Below are positions 1-12,495 of a stretch of DNA of 64,000 nt, piece by piece. Made by a program: the position numbers and the translations under genes. The stretch lies in NCBI GenBank assembly GCA_947488935.1, contig CANLBN010000003.1, positions 124,001 to 188,000 of the forward strand. The letters are read 5' to 3'. A model generated the notes under the pieces. That model saw only the letters and a list, made by a program, of their open reading frames with translations. It did not search any database and had not been told where the DNA came from. Source of the DNA: an uncultured Pseudomonadales bacterium. GTDB taxonomy: Bacteria > Pseudomonadota > Gammaproteobacteria > Pseudomonadales > Cellvibrionaceae. Numbering within the stretch: the first letter of the stretch is position 1; each line of letters begins with the position of its first letter.

Positions 1-1398
1 ATCAAAAACAAGTGTGGCGACCTGCGATGTTTGTGCTGTTGCTACCTGTATAGCCAAGCTTATACGAGAAAGCTCGCCGCCCGATACAACTTTGCTCAGT
101 GGCTTATGAGGTTGGCCTGGGTTAGTGCTAATCAAAAATTCAATATCATCAACGCCATTGCTGTTGGGTTTTTCGAGTTGTTGAGATACAGCAGCGATAA
201 AATTAGCGCCGCCCATCGCTAGCGCCTCTAGCTGTTTATTAATGATGCTGGTTAGTTTTTTGGCGGCAATTTGACGTTTTTGTGATAAGCCGGTTGCTGA
301 TTGTATAAATTGCTCGTATGCCTGTTCCATTTCTTCTTTGCGTTGGATTAGCGCATCGTCACCACCGGATAATTGATTGAGTTCGTGGCTTAGCTCGGTG
401 TATTTGTTGGCAATCTCGTTGGGAGCAATATTATGTTTGCGTGATATGTCGTAAATAGTACTGAGCCTTTCCTCGACAAATTGCAGCCGCTCAGGGTTGA
501 TCTCTATGTTTTGCATTTCGTGCTGTAGGCTACTGTGAGCTTCATCGACATTAATTAGTGCATTATTGAGCAGCTCGTTAATGTTATTAAAAGCCTTTGT
601 TTGTGGGCTAATACTTTGCAGTATATTCATTGCATGGCTAAGTGACTCGCGAATACTTTGGCCGCCATTTATATCATTACTGTCGCCGTCACCATCGCAG
701 AGAGCATTAATTTGCTGGCTTTTATGGGTAATCGACTCTGCATTTGCCAGAGTTTGTTGCTCTTGTTCTAGTTTGTCTAGCTCATCTTCGCTTAAATCGA
801 GTTTGTCTAGTTCATCGACTTGATAGTGCAGTAATTGAAAGCGTGCGTTCATTTCATCTGCATTATCGCGCAGTTCAATATACTCGCTTTTAAGCTTTTG
901 CCACTGCTTGTAAGCTGCCGATACCTCTTGTGCCAAAGCTTGTTGTTGGGAGTATTCGTCGAGTAATTTTTGATGGTTATTTTTAGACAGCAGTGATTGA
1001 TGCGCATGCTGGCTATGAATATCAATCAACAATTCACTTAATGCGCGTACCTGTTGCAAGGGCACAGGTTGAGAGTTAATAAATGCACGTGAGCGGCCTT
1101 CTTTGGTAATAACGCGCCTTAGTAGGCACTCATCGGCATGGGATAGGTCGTGTTCTATTAACCACTGGCGGGCCTCGGGTAGGTCATCCATTAAAAAAGT
1201 GGCAGTAATATCGGCTTTATCGCAATGTAGCCTTACTTTATCACCATCTGCTTTTTCACCAAGAGTTAGACCTAGTGCGCCTAATAATACTGACTTTCCC
1301 GTACCAGTCTCACCAGTAATGGCTGTCATACCTTTTTGTAACTGAAGGTCGAGATGTTCGATCAGCATGTAATTGTTAATGGTGAGATGAGTCAGCAT
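1..1398 (-). CDS. recN: DNA repair protein RecN (partial, C-terminus outside the window)
   Basis: RecN is an SMC-like ATPase that acts at DNA double-strand breaks during recombinational repair. The reading frame is open from the ATG at 1398 to the window edge, giving 466 codons of a protein that is usually about 555 aa. Visible motifs are the Walker A GETGTGKS at residues 29-36, a long central coiled-coil region rich in Glu, Gln and Leu, the ABC signature VSGGELSR near residues 440-447, and the start of Walker B (TLVFD) at the edge. It is divergent from grpE, as in Pseudomonas. A LexA-like box lies about 30 bp upstream of the start, which suggests SOS control. The call is very secure; only the C-terminal ~90 residues are missing. 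Confidence 0.97.
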   Translation of the reverse strand, partial: MLTHLTINNYMLIEHLDLQLQKGMTAITGETGTGKSVLLGALGLTLGEKADGDKVRLHCDKADITATFLMDDLPEARQWLIEHDLSHADECLLRRVITKEGRSRAFINSQPVPLQQVRALSELLIDIHSQHAHQSLLSKNNHQKLLDEYSQQQALAQEVSAAYKQWQKLKSEYIELRDNADEMNARFQLLHYQVDELDKLDLSEDELDKLEQEQQTLANAESITHKSQQINALCDGDGDSNDINGGQSIRESLSHAMNILQSISPQTKAFNNINELLNNALINVDEAHSSLQHEMQNIEINPERLQFVEERLSTIYDISRKHNIAPNEIANKYTELSHELNQLSGGDDALIQRKEEMEQAYEQFIQSATGLSQKRQIAAKKLTSIINKQLEALAMGGANFIAAVSQQLEKPNSNGVDDIEFLISTNPGQPHKPLSKVVSGGELSRISLAIQVATAQTSQVATLVFD

Positions 1399-1427
1399 GG
1401 TGCGCCTCTCTAAATAAGCTTATTGAC

Positions 1428-1443
1428 ATGTGTTTTTATACAG
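1428..1443 (-). promoter_or_regulatory. LexA-like SOS box upstream of recN
   Basis: Read on the minus strand, the site is CTGT-N8-ACAT with an AT-rich core, one base away from the CTGT-N8-ACAG consensus of gammaproteobacterial LexA boxes. It sits 30 bp before the recN start codon, where an operator would overlap the promoter. recN is a classic SOS gene, so the assignment is plausible; binding itself is inferred. Confidence 0.55.
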
Positions 1444-1489
1444 TATTTTTTTTGGCTTGCCAAGCATTTCGGCTAATTACTGTTTTATG

Positions 1490-1517
1490 CTTGAAACCCT
1501 GTGAATTGACCTTATAT
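1490..1517 (+). promoter_or_regulatory. Candidate sigma-32 (heat-shock) promoter for grpE
   Basis: CTTGAA at 1490-1495 is followed after 14 bp by CCTTATAT at 1510-1517, which resembles the RpoH pattern CTTGAA-N13/14-CCCCATnT. It lies about 48 bp before the grpE start codon. The -35 half is perfect and the -10 half is only partial, so this is a candidate. Confidence 0.45.
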
Positions 1518-1564
1518 AGAGGCCAAACGATATTTACTAATAGCTGTTAAATAGGAGCCTAATT

Positions 1565-2158
1565 GTGTCCAACGAACCAAAGGACTCGCCAACTAGCGAA
1601 GAAGCTGAAAATAATCCTGCAGAGCAAGTACAAGAGACAGTCACTGAAGAGATAAATAGTGACGTCGAGGCTGACAATGTTGCAGATTTTGATGCCGCCA
1701 AAGAGCAGGCAGATGAGCAAATTGCAGCGCTCAAAGAGGATGTCTTGCGTGCGCATGCCGAGGCCCAAAATGCTCGCCGTCGTTCAGAGCAAGATATCGA
1801 AAAGGCGCGTAAATTTGCGCTTGAAAAATTCGTCAATGACTTACTGCCCGTTGCCGATAACCTTGAGCGTGCCATTGCGGCTGGTGATAGCGAAGACGAT
1901 GCACAAAAAGCGGTATTAGAGGGCGTGGTACTCACCCACAAATCACTACTTGATACCCTTAAAAAATACAAAGTAGAAGCGGTCGATCCCGATGGAGAGC
2001 CTTTTGATCCTCAGTTTCATCAGGCGATGTCGATGGTACCTAACCCCGATGTTGAGCCAAATACCGTGCTCACTGTTTTTCAAAAGGGTTACACTCTCAA
2101 CGGTCGTTTAGTGCGTCCAGCAATGGTTGTGGTGTCGAGTGCTGCTCCTAGTGAATGA
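1565..2158 (+). CDS. grpE: Nucleotide exchange factor GrpE
   Basis: GrpE is the cytoplasmic co-chaperone that releases ADP from DnaK. The 197-aa product has the family layout: an acidic, low-complexity N-terminus (residues 1-45), a long helical dimerisation segment containing [16 protein letters not shown], and the C-terminal beta domain ending in [17 protein letters not shown]. The start is a GTG at 1565, chosen because AGGAG at 1553-1557 lies at the correct distance and no nearer ATG keeps the frame. It is followed by dnaK after 262 bp, with a candidate heat-shock promoter upstream. Confidence 0.96.
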   Translation: MSNEPKDSPTSEEAENNPAEQVQETVTEEINSDVEADNVADFDAAKEQADEQIAALKEDVLRAHAEAQNARRRSEQDIEKARKFALEKFVNDLLPVADNLERAIAAGDSEDDAQKAVLEGVVLTHKSLLDTLKKYKVEAVDPDGEPFDPQFHQAMSMVPNPDVEPNTVLTVFQKGYTLNGRLVRPAMVVVSSAAPSE

Positions 2159-2420
2159 GGCTTTTTAAAAAAAGCATAAAAAATTTAAGGATATTGTTTG
2201 TACAGGGTTGAAACTAAGCCTTTTAGACCAATATCTAGTGGTAATGAAAATGTTTATGGTGGTAAGTGCGCCATAAAATGAAAAAGATAACTTTTATCTT
2301 GAATAAAACAGAAAGTGCATCGTTCTTGAGTTTTGAAAGAAGAATGCGCGTTCAAGGTAAGTTTCTATAAATAGCAGCGCCTTTGTAGGCGCGATTGAAT
2401 AAGCAAACTGGAGAACCCCA

Positions 2421-4352
2421 ATGGGTAAAATTATTGGCATAGATTTGGGTACAACCAACTCTTGTGTAGCAGTATTAGAGGGCGATAAGCCAAAAGTTAT
2501 CGAAAATGCAGAGGGTGATCGTACCACCCCGTCGATTGTTGCTTTTACCGATGACAACGAGATTTTAGTGGGCCAAAGCGCTAAGCGTCAGTCGGTGACT
2601 AACCCTAACAATACATTAAACGCGATTAAGCGTTTAATCGGTCGTAAATTTAAAGATGATGTCGTGCAAAAAGATATCTCTATGGTGCCTTATAAAATTA
2701 TCGCAGCCGATAACGGCGATGCTTGGGTTGAAGTAAAGGGCGACAAAAAAGCACCGCCACAAATCTCAGCAGAAATTTTAAAGAAAATGAAAAAAACCGC
2801 CGAAGATTATCTTGGCGAGGCAGTAACCGAAGCAGTTATTACTGTACCTGCTTACTTTAATGACTCTCAGCGTCAAGCCACTAAAGATGCCGGTAAAATT
2901 GCAGGCTTAGATGTTAAACGTATTATTAACGAGCCAACTGCCGCAGCACTTGCTTACGGTATGGACAAAGCCAAAGGCGACCATACGATTGCGGTTTATG
3001 ATTTAGGTGGTGGTACATTCGATATCTCTATTATTGAAATTGCAGACGTTGATGGCGAGCATCAATTTGAAGTGTTAGCCACCAATGGCGATACCTTCTT
3101 AGGTGGTGAAGATTTCGATATGCGTTTGATCGAATACTTAGCGGCCGAGTTTAAAAAAGACAGTGGCATCGATCTTCATAACGATCCACTTGCTCTACAG
3201 CGTTTAAAAGAAGCGGCTGAGAAAGCAAAAATTGAATTGTCTTCAAGTACGCAAACAGAAGTTAACCTTCCGTATATTACCGCTGATGCAACCGGTCCTA
3301 AGCATTTGGTTGTTAAAATGACGCGTGCAAAATTAGAGTCTTTAGTAGAAGAGTTAGTAACGCGCTCACTAGAGCCATTAAAAACTGCGCTTAAAGATGC
3401 CGACCTTTCTGTTAGCGAAATTGACGATGTTATTTTGGTGGGTGGTCAAACACGTATGCCAATGGTTCAGGCTAAAGTTGCTGAATTCTTTGGTAAAGAG
3501 CCACGTAAAGACGTTAACCCAGATGAAGCAGTTGCTATGGGCGCGGCTATTCAAGGTGCGGTACTTTCGGGCGATGTAAAAGATGTTCTATTGTTAGATG
3601 TATCTCCTCTATCATTAGGTATCGAGACAATGGGTGGTGTTGCAACGCCATTGATCGAGAAAAACACAACAATCCCGACTAAAAAATCACAAGTGTTCTC
3701 GACCGCAGAAGATAATCAATCTGCCGTTACAATTCATGTGGTTCAAGGTGAGCGTAAGCAAGCATCGGGCAACAAATCATTAGGTCGTTTCGATTTGGCC
3801 GATATTCCACCAGCGCCACGTGGTGTGCCACAGGTTGAAGTGACTTTTGATATTGATGCTAACGGTATTTTAAATGTTAGCGCCAAAGACAAAGGTACGG
3901 GTAAAGAGCAGTCTATTGTTATTAAAGCATCTTCTGGTCTAAGTGATGACGAGATCGAAGCAATGGTTGCCGACGCCGAAGCAAACGCCGAAGCTGATAA
4001 GCAATTTGAAGAGATAGCTGCTGCGCGTAACACGCTCGATGGCTTAATTGGTGCAACCAAGAAAACCTTAGAAGAAGCCGGTGACAAAGCCACTGACGAA
4101 GAGCGTAGTGCTATCGAAGCGGCTATCTCCGAAGGCGAAGAAGCAGTTAAAGGCGAAGACAAAGCAGCGATGGAAGCGGCAACGACTAAGTTGACTGAGG
4201 CCTCAAGCTCGCTTGCACAAAAACTGTATGCTGAGCAAACAGCTGATGCGGGCGCTGCAGGAGCAGATGCTGCTGGCGGTCAGCAAGAAGCGCCAGCGGA
4301 TGACGGTGTTGTTGAAGCTGAGTTTGAAGAAGTAAAAGACGACAACAAGTAA
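2421..4352 (+). CDS. dnaK: Chaperone DnaK (Hsp70)
   Basis: DnaK is the ATP-driven Hsp70 chaperone of the cytoplasm. At 643 aa it has the usual length. Visible are the N-terminal phosphate-binding loop [14 protein letters not shown], the second phosphate motif [10 protein letters not shown], the hydrophobic interdomain linker [15 protein letters not shown], the substrate-binding beta domain, a charged helical lid, and an acidic tail ending near FEEVKDDNK as in proteobacterial DnaK. A GGAG at 2410-2413 precedes the ATG. It sits between its partners grpE and dnaJ; the 262-bp gap to grpE and the hairpins before dnaJ suggest expression levels are set separately within the chaperone cluster. Confidence 0.98.
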   Translation: MGKIIGIDLGTTNSCVAVLEGDKPKVIENAEGDRTTPSIVAFTDDNEILVGQSAKRQSVTNPNNTLNAIKRLIGRKFKDDVVQKDISMVPYKIIAADNGDAWVEVKGDKKAPPQISAEILKKMKKTAEDYLGEAVTEAVITVPAYFNDSQRQATKDAGKIAGLDVKRIINEPTAAALAYGMDKAKGDHTIAVYDLGGGTFDISIIEIADVDGEHQFEVLATNGDTFLGGEDFDMRLIEYLAAEFKKDSGIDLHNDPLALQRLKEAAEKAKIELSSSTQTEVNLPYITADATGPKHLVVKMTRAKLESLVEELVTRSLEPLKTALKDADLSVSEIDDVILVGGQTRMPMVQAKVAEFFGKEPRKDVNPDEAVAMGAAIQGAVLSGDVKDVLLLDVSPLSLGIETMGGVATPLIEKNTTIPTKKSQVFSTAEDNQSAVTIHVVQGERKQASGNKSLGRFDLADIPPAPRGVPQVEVTFDIDANGILNVSAKDKGTGKEQSIVIKASSGLSDDEIEAMVADAEANAEADKQFEEIAAARNTLDGLIGATKKTLEEAGDKATDEERSAIEAAISEGEEAVKGEDKAAMEAATTKLTEASSSLAQKLYAEQTADAGAAGADAAGGQQEAPADDGVVEAEFEEVKDDNK

Positions 4353-4365
4353 ACAGTGGTTCAAT

Positions 4366-4394
4366 AAAAAAGCGAGTTAATACTCGCTTTTTTA
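4366..4394 (+). terminator. Intrinsic terminator after dnaK
   Basis: Stem AGCGAGT (4371-4377) pairs with ACTCGCT (4382-4388) around a TAAT loop, extended by an A5/T5 flank and ending in a T run. This is a textbook rho-independent terminator 14 bp after the dnaK stop codon. It would reduce read-through into dnaJ. Confidence 0.85.
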
Positions 4395-4396
4395 TC

Positions 4397-4470
4397 AATA
4401 TTTGTAATGTTTTTACAAATATTTCGCTGTAAAAAATAGTTAAAAAATAACGCGGGTTTATAGCCCGCGT
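4397..4470 (+). promoter_or_regulatory. Two further hairpins in the dnaK-dnaJ spacer
   Basis: A perfect 11-bp inverted repeat AATATTTGTAA / TTACAAATATT (4397-4407 and 4413-4423) is followed by a 7-bp GC-rich one, ACGCGGG / CCCGCGT (4450-4456 and 4464-4470). The second ends 29 bp before the dnaJ start. With the terminator just upstream this makes three consecutive stem-loops in 147 bp. Confidence 0.6.
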
Positions 4471-4499
4471 TTGTTGTATGTGATGAAGAGTAATTTTTA

Positions 4500-6478
<1,979 letters not shown>

Positions 6479-6879
6479 CTTGTTAATGGTATTTGCCTTA
6501 TAGGTGAGGGCTTTAACTCTTAATCAATAGTGTGATTTAGCCCCAAATGTTAGTGATTATTTTATGGATATCCCTCAACACTTTATAGACAAGTTATGCT
6601 CTTTTAACGTAAAATGCCCCTCCAGCCAGAGAGGGTTCTTATTGTAGATTCTACTTATAGGAAACGCCCTCCAAAAGCGAGGTGAGTAGGGTAGTTTTTA
6701 CCTGTATTCATCTCGTTTTTTTATAACTGCTATTTACAACATCATTTTATTATCAGGTCGGTTATTGTTAGCGCCTTAAGACAAGTTTAAGTGCGCAATC
6801 AAGTAATCTCGGCCGCTTGCAGCCAGAATAAGGCTGCATTTGTTAGCCACAACTACATGAATCAAAGAGGCCAAACCCA
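6479..6879 (+). promoter_or_regulatory. dapB-carA leader region with promoter candidate and terminator
   Basis: This 401-bp gap has no credible gene. It contains a sigma-70-like pair TAGACA (6586-6591) and TAAAAT (6610-6615), 18 bp apart. A CCCTC/GAGGG hairpin lies at 6618-6635. A longer stem at about 6679-6715 (CGAGGTGA pairing with TCATCTCG, plus an inner GGTA/TACC) is followed directly by TTTTTTT. A 7-bp stem TGCAGCC/GGCTGCA (6818-6838) lies closer to carA. The middle stem plus T run is a good intrinsic terminator, so this is either an attenuated carAB leader or a terminated small transcript of about 100 nt. Confidence 0.5.
6679..6723 (+). terminator. Intrinsic terminator inside the carA leader
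   Basis: The outer stem CGAGGTGA/TCATCTCG has one G-U pair, the inner stem GGTA/TACC closes a short T-rich loop, and seven T residues follow. It lies about 160 bp before carA and about 200 bp after dapB, so it is not placed as a normal dapB terminator. Confidence 0.6.
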
Positions 6880-8043
6880 TTGACTTCAGAAAAACAAAGC
6901 GTCTTGTTGAAAGGAAATAACAGGAAACCCGCACTACTAGTTTTGGCAGATGGTAGTGTTTTTAGGGGTACAGCCATTGGTGCAGACGGTATTACCGTTG
7001 GCGAAGTCGTTTTTAATACGGCAATGACAGGCTATCAAGAGATCCTTACCGATCCTTCCTATGCTAAACAAATCGTTACACTCACTTACCCACATATTGG
7101 TAATACCGGTGTAAATACCGAAGACGAAGAGTGCTCGACAATTTGGTCTGCGGGCCTAGTTATACGTGACTTACCACTGTTAGCCAGTAACTTTCGTAGC
7201 GAAAAATCATTAGATGAGTACCTAAAAGAGCGCAATATATTGGGTATTGCTGATATAGACACCCGTAGGCTTACACGTATACTGCGCGAAAAAGGTGCGC
7301 AAAATGGCTGTATTATGGCCGGTGATACGATCAGTGAGGACGAAGCGCTAACGGCTGCTCAACATTTTGCGGGTCTTAAAGGGCTGGATTTGGCGAAAGA
7401 AGTCACTGTAGATGAGCCCTATACATGGCAAGAAGGTAGCTGGTCGCTAGGTGCAGGTTTCAAAAAACCTGAGTCTAAAAAATTCAAAGTTGTTGCTTAC
7501 GATTATGGCGTTAAACGCAATATTTTACGTATGCTTGCAGACCGTGGTTGTGACTTAACCGTCGTGCCTGCACAAACACCCGTCGAAGACGTACTAGCAA
7601 TGTCACCCGATGGTGTATTTCTTTCTAATGGTCCGGGTGACCCAGAGCCTTGTGATTACGCAATTGCTGCAATTCAAGCCCTACTAAAAACCGATATTCC
7701 TGTCTTTGGTATTTGCCTTGGTCATCAGTTATTAGCATTGGCCGTAGGTGCAAGCACGGTAAAAATGAAGTTTGGTCACCACGGTGGTAACCACCCGGTA
7801 CAAAACTTGAAAGGCGGCCAAGTGCTTATTACCAGTCAAAACCACGGTTTTGCTGTTGATGAAGCCAGTTTGCCTGACAATGTTGAAGTCACTCATAAAT
7901 CATTATTTGATGGCTCGCTACAGGGTATTGAACTTAAAGATAAGCCAGCGTTTAGCTTTCAAGGCCACCCAGAGGCAAGCCCTGGGCCGCATGATGCAGC
8001 GCCATTGTTTGACCATTTTATTGAATTAATGGAACGTGCTTAA
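6880..8043 (+). CDS. carA: Carbamoyl-phosphate synthase small subunit CarA
   Basis: CarA is the glutaminase subunit that feeds ammonia to CarB for arginine and pyrimidine synthesis. The 387-aa protein has the N-terminal CPSase domain ([31 protein letters not shown]) and a class I glutamine amidotransferase domain with the nucleophile Cys279 in FGICLGHQ and the His/Glu pair in [13 protein letters not shown]. The start is a TTG at 6880, supported by AGAGG at 6866-6870; a little longer N-terminally than E. coli CarA. Paired with carB 89 bp downstream. Confidence 0.96.
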   Translation: MTSEKQSVLLKGNNRKPALLVLADGSVFRGTAIGADGITVGEVVFNTAMTGYQEILTDPSYAKQIVTLTYPHIGNTGVNTEDEECSTIWSAGLVIRDLPLLASNFRSEKSLDEYLKERNILGIADIDTRRLTRILREKGAQNGCIMAGDTISEDEALTAAQHFAGLKGLDLAKEVTVDEPYTWQEGSWSLGAGFKKPESKKFKVVAYDYGVKRNILRMLADRGCDLTVVPAQTPVEDVLAMSPDGVFLSNGPGDPEPCDYAIAAIQALLKTDIPVFGICLGHQLLALAVGASTVKMKFGHHGGNHPVQNLKGGQVLITSQNHGFAVDEASLPDNVEVTHKSLFDGSLQGIELKDKPAFSFQGHPEASPGPHDAAPLFDHFIELMERA

Positions 8044-8132
8044 CCCTTAGTAAAGAAAAGATACACAGCGGCTTTGTAGCCCATGTTTATAGATATTAAA
8101 TCACACAGACACATTTATTTAGACTCGACCTT

Positions 8133-11100
8133 ATGCCTAAAAGAACAGATTTAAACAGTATTTTGATTCTCGGTGCTGGCCCTATTGTTATTGGCCAAGC
8201 TTGTGAGTTTGATTATTCCGGTGCGCAAGCGTGTAAAGCGCTTCGCGAAGAAGGCTACCGCGTTATTTTGGTTAACTCAAACCCAGCAACGATTATGACC
8301 GATCCGGCAATGGCCGATGCCACGTACATCGAGCCTATTCATTGGGAGACAGTGGCTAAAATTGTCGAGCAAGAGCGCCCCGATGCAATCTTACCTACGA
8401 TGGGTGGCCAAACAGCGCTTAACTGTGCCCTTGATTTGCATGATAACGGTATTTTAGAAAAATATAATGTCGAGCTTATCGGGGCAAATCGAGACGCTAT
8501 TCATATGGCGGAAGATCGTAACTTGTTCGACCAGGCCATGAAGCGCATTGGCCTTGAGTGCGCGCGCGCAGAAATCGTGCATACAATGGAAGAGGCCGCC
8601 GAGGTCCCTAAACAATTTGGCTTTCCTGTGATTATTCGCCCCTCGTTTACTATGGGTGGCTCCGGTGGTGGTATTGCCTACAATTGGGAAGAGTTTGAAG
8701 AGATTTGTCTGCGTGGTTTTGATTTATCACCAACCAATGAGTTGTTGATAGACGAGTCGCTACTGGGTTGGAAAGAATACGAGATGGAAGTTGTTCGCGA
8801 TAAAAACGACAACTGTATTATTGTGTGTTCTATCGAAAACTTTGACCCAATGGGTGTTCACACTGGCGACTCGATTACAGTCGCTCCTGCGCAAACCCTT
8901 ACCGATAAAGAACTGCAAATTATGCGTAATGCATCCCTTGCAGTGCTGCGCGAGATTGGCGTTGAGACTGGTGGCTCTAATGTTCAGTTTTCAATGAACC
9001 CTAAAGATGGCCGTCTTGTGGTTATCGAAATGAATCCACGTGTGTCTCGCTCCTCGGCACTGGCCTCTAAGGCAACGGGCTTTCCTATTGCTAAAGTCGC
9101 GGCAAAATTAGCTGTTGGCTACACGCTCGATGAATTGCAAAACGATATTACCGGCGGTGCTACGCCTGTGTCCTTCGAGCCAAGCATCGACTACGTTGTG
9201 ACCAAGATCCCGCGTTTTACCTTCGAGAAATTTGGCGATGCCGATGCGCGCCTAACTACGCAAATGAAATCTGTGGGCGAGGTCATGGCCATTGGTCGTA
9301 CCTTCCAAGAATCCTTACAGAAAGCACTTCGTGGCTTAGAGGTTGGCTCTTCTGGTTTCGAATCGATTGTCGATTTTGAATCCGATGATGCCTCAAGCAA
9401 AATTCGCCGTGAGTTATCAACACCAGGTGCTGAGCGTATTTGGTATGTGGGTGATGCCTTTCGATCAGGGCTGTCTGTCGATCAAGTATTCGAACTCTCT
9501 GCCATTGATCCATGGTTTTTGGTACAAATTAAAGAAATCATCGATCTCGAAAAAGAGTTGGGTGAGTACAAGCTTGCAGATCTCGATGCAGAAAACTTAT
9601 TGCTACTGAAACGCAAAGGATTTTCCGATAAGCGTTTGGCCGTCTTATTAAGCGAGAGCGAAAAAGCCATTCGCGACCATCGCCATGACTATAATATACG
9701 CCCTGTTTATAAGCGTGTTGATACCTGTGGTGGTGAGTTTGCCACACCTACAGCCTATATGTATTCCACTTACGAAGAAGAATGCGAAGCCAAGCCGACC
9801 GACAACAATAAAATTATGGTACTCGGTGGCGGGCCTAACCGTATTGGTCAAGGCATTGAGTTTGATTACTGCTGCGTACATGCAGCCCTTGCGATGCGTG
9901 AAGACGGTTACGAGACTATTATGGTTAACTGTAATCCAGAGACAGTTTCGACAGACTATGACACCTCAGACCGCTTGTTCTTTGAGCCGGTAACCCTTGA
10001 GGATGTACTAGAGATTGTCCATAAAGAAAAGCCAAAAGGCGTGATTGTTCAGTTTGGTGGGCAAACCCCGCTTAAGTTGGCGCAAGCACTTGAGAGCGAA
10101 GGTGTGCCTATTATTGGTACAAGCCCCGACGCTATTGACCGTGCGGAAGATCGTGAACGCTTTCAGCAAATGATCCAAAACCTTGGTTTAAAGCAGCCGT
10201 CTAACGCCATTGTGCGCTCGACAGAAGAGGCAATTAATGTTGCCGAGCAAGTAGGTTACCCATTAGTTGTTCGCCCTTCTTATGTGTTGGGTGGACGTGC
10301 GATGGAGATTGTCTACAACCTCAAAGAGCTTAAGTCCTATATGACAGAGGCAGTACAAGCCTCGGATGACTCACCAGTATTATTGGATCATTTCTTAAAT
10401 GCTGCTGTCGAAGTCGATATCGATGCTGTTAGTGACGGTAAGCAAGTAGTTATTGGCGCGATTATGCAGCATATTGAACAATGCGGTGTACACTCTGGTG
10501 ACTCGGCTTGTTCACTACCGCCATACTCATTGCCAGAGTCTGTGCAAAATGAAATGCGCGAACAAGTTAAACAAATGGCGCTAGAGCTTGGTGTTATTGG
10601 CTTAATGAACGTGCAGCTTGCCTATCAAGGCGAAGAGATTTATGTGATTGAGGTTAACCCACGTGCCTCGCGTACCGTACCGTTTGTGTCCAAATGTATT
10701 GGTGCATCACTCGCTAAAGTGGCGGCACGTTGCCAAGCGGGCCAAAGTTTGCAAGAGCAAGGTTTTACGAGCGAGATAGTACCCGACTACTTTAGTGTTA
10801 AAGAGGCAGTATTCCCCTTTAATAAATTCCCAGCGGTTGACCCGATTCTTGGACCAGAGATGAAATCAACTGGTGAGGTAATGGGTGTTGGTGACAGCTT
10901 TGGTGAGGCTTACGATAAGGCACAGCTAGGTGCAAAATCCGCTATTCCAAGTTCTGGCCGTGTATTTATTAGCTTGCGCGATTTCGATAAAAAAGATTGT
11001 GTGGCCGTTGCCAAAAGTTTTGATGCACTGGGTTTTGAGCTAGTAGCAACACGTGGTACAGCAGAAGTTATTACTAACGCAGGCTTAAAAGTCGAGGTCG

Positions 11101-11360
11101 TTAATAAAGTCGCCGAAGGTCGCCCGCATATTGTTGACATGATCAAAAACGATGAAATAACATTGGTATTAAATACCACCGAAGGCAAGCAAGCGATTAA
11201 AGATTCTGCCAGCATTCGTCGTAGCGCAGAGAACCACTCAGTTTACTATACAACAACACTGAGTGGTGGCGAGGCAATTTGCCTAGCACTTGAAGCGCGC
11301 AAGCAACAAGGCCAACAGGTCAGACGTCTACAAGATTTACACAAGCGTGTGCAATCTTAA
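8133..11360 (+). CDS. carB: Carbamoyl-phosphate synthase large subunit CarB
   Basis: CarB makes carbamoyl phosphate from bicarbonate, ATP and ammonia delivered by CarA. At 1075 aa it has the full duplicated ATP-grasp architecture: the N-half begins [21 protein letters not shown] and the C-half repeats it as [21 protein letters not shown] near residue 560. Both halves carry the ATP-grasp NPR motif ([15 protein letters not shown] and [15 protein letters not shown]). The C-terminal MGS-like allosteric domain (residues ~940-1075) is intact. greA follows after 40 bp, probably in the same transcript. Confidence 0.98.
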   Translation: MPKRTDLNSILILGAGPIVIGQACEFDYSGAQACKALREEGYRVILVNSNPATIMTDPAMADATYIEPIHWETVAKIVEQERPDAILPTMGGQTALNCALDLHDNGILEKYNVELIGANRDAIHMAEDRNLFDQAMKRIGLECARAEIVHTMEEAAEVPKQFGFPVIIRPSFTMGGSGGGIAYNWEEFEEICLRGFDLSPTNELLIDESLLGWKEYEMEVVRDKNDNCIIVCSIENFDPMGVHTGDSITVAPAQTLTDKELQIMRNASLAVLREIGVETGGSNVQFSMNPKDGRLVVIEMNPRVSRSSALASKATGFPIAKVAAKLAVGYTLDELQNDITGGATPVSFEPSIDYVVTKIPRFTFEKFGDADARLTTQMKSVGEVMAIGRTFQESLQKALRGLEVGSSGFESIVDFESDDASSKIRRELSTPGAERIWYVGDAFRSGLSVDQVFELSAIDPWFLVQIKEIIDLEKELGEYKLADLDAENLLLLKRKGFSDKRLAVLLSESEKAIRDHRHDYNIRPVYKRVDTCGGEFATPTAYMYSTYEEECEAKPTDNNKIMVLGGGPNRIGQGIEFDYCCVHAALAMREDGYETIMVNCNPETVSTDYDTSDRLFFEPVTLEDVLEIVHKEKPKGVIVQFGGQTPLKLAQALESEGVPIIGTSPDAIDRAEDRERFQQMIQNLGLKQPSNAIVRSTEEAINVAEQVGYPLVVRPSYVLGGRAMEIVYNLKELKSYMTEAVQASDDSPVLLDHFLNAAVEVDIDAVSDGKQVVIGAIMQHIEQCGVHSGDSACSLPPYSLPESVQNEMREQVKQMALELGVIGLMNVQLAYQGEEIYVIEVNPRASRTVPFVSKCIGASLAKVAARCQAGQSLQEQGFTSEIVPDYFSVKEAVFPFNKFPAVDPILGPEMKSTGEVMGVGDSFGEAYDKAQLGAKSAIPSSGRVFISLRDFDKKDCVAVAKSFDALGFELVATRGTAEVITNAGLKVEVVNKVAEGRPHIVDMIKNDEITLVLNTTEGKQAIKDSASIRRSAENHSVYYTTTLSGGEAICLALEARKQQGQQVRRLQDLHKRVQS

Positions 11361-11400
11361 AATTCAGTTTTAAACGCTTTGAAAAGAGCAAGAGAAGACA

Positions 11401-11877
11401 ATGAATAAAGTCCCAATGACAAAAGCCGGCGCAGAAGCATTAGAAGCCGAGCTAGAAAATTTAAAAAAAGTACAGCGGCCTGCCATCGTAGAGGCTATCG
11501 CTACCGCGCGTGAGCATGGCGACTTAAAAGAAAACGCCGAGTACCATGCAGCACGCGAGCAACAAAGTTTTTGCGAAGGTCGTCTTCAAGAAATCGAAGG
11601 TAAACTATCGTTTGCGCAAGTTATCGACATCACAACCATCCCGGTAACGGGTAAAGTGATCTTTGGCGTTACCGTTACTATTCTCAATATCGATACCGAC
11701 GAAGAAGTCACCTATAAAATAGTAGGTGATGACGAAGCTAGTGTTAAAGAAGGCAAAATATCCTACAGCTCCCCCATTGCCCGTGGCCTAATAGGCAAAG
11801 AAGAAGGCGACGAAGTCACCATCAAAACCCCCGCCGGCGAAGTCACCTACGAAATCGATACCGTTAAACACATCTAA
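11401..11877 (+). CDS. greA: Transcription elongation factor GreA
   Basis: GreA rescues backtracked RNA polymerase by stimulating transcript cleavage. The 158-aa protein has the N-terminal coiled coil ([18 protein letters not shown]) with the acidic tip in the [16 protein letters not shown] segment, and the C-terminal FKBP-like domain ([19 protein letters not shown]). AGAGAAG precedes the ATG. In Pseudomonas the next gene is yhbY; here it is about 18.6 kb away, so this gene marks the left border of the accessory block. Confidence 0.97.
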   Translation: MNKVPMTKAGAEALEAELENLKKVQRPAIVEAIATAREHGDLKENAEYHAAREQQSFCEGRLQEIEGKLSFAQVIDITTIPVTGKVIFGVTVTILNIDTDEEVTYKIVGDDEASVKEGKISYSSPIARGLIGKEEGDEVTIKTPAGEVTYEIDTVKHI

Positions 11878-11908
11878 CTCCCTTTATTTTTTATTTCCTT
11901 TCATTATA

Positions 11909-11944
11909 AAAACCGAAAAATAATAAATTATTTTTCGGTTTTTT
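11909..11944 (+). terminator. Intrinsic terminator after greA
   Basis: A 13-bp perfect stem AACCGAAAAATAA / TTATTTTTCGGTT (11911-11923 and 11928-11940) with a TAAA loop is followed by a T run. It closes the carAB-greA transcription unit and is the last conserved element before the accessory block. Confidence 0.85.
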
Positions 11945-12495
11945 GACATGCGTCACAGAAAAGAGTAATATTTTTAAAAAGCGAAGGAAGTGCTGATTAT
12001 TTTTCAGCAATGTTTTAATAAAAAATAATTACAAAAATATGGATGTTACCTATTTATCCCTCCATGTTTTAAATCGATCTTTCTTGTTTTTCTTCGTGAT
12101 TTTTTATATTTCATCAGTGCGTAAAAATATGCTTTTTGAAAGTGGGGATTAATTGGTCTACTGGAATAAAGACAGGCTTTTCTGAGTTACGTAAAACCCA
12201 TTCTGATTAGTAGAAAAATATCAATTGTATATGCGAGTCGTATATATATTCAGTTATTTGTATCTTGAGAGTGACAAATGTTGCATAACTTAGTGTGAGA
12301 TTTTAAAAGATATCTATTTTAACGTACTACTTTTAATAAAAATTATAGTATCGGCTTTAAATAAGAAGATGAGGGCTCGATTCTTCCTACTCTCCTCTAC
12401 CGTTTTATTTTGTAAAGGAAGAATACAAGACCCAGAACCTTTAGTGTAACTTCAACTTCCGTTGAATGTTTTTTAGTGTGAATGGAGATGTGTAA
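11945..12495. other. AT-rich 551-bp gap without a recognisable gene
   Basis: I see no supported coding region. A small stem TGCTGA/TCAGCA lies at 11991-12009. A 9-bp inverted repeat ATTCTTCCT/AGGAAGAAT (12380-12388 and 12416-12424, 27-nt loop) lies about 70 bp before the lipoprotein gene. The segment is clearly more AT-rich than the flanking carB/greA region. Confidence 0.5.

Noticed and set aside
1537..1971. Long open frame on the minus strand opposite grpE
   Set aside because: It is a Ser-rich mirror of the grpE coding strand with no ribosome binding site or domain; grpE is certain.
12371..12404. Sequence resembling a tRNA 3' end (GGCTCGATTC followed by C-rich bases), possible attachment site
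   Set aside because: No acceptor or anticodon arm can be paired, and no second copy or integrase was found nearby.
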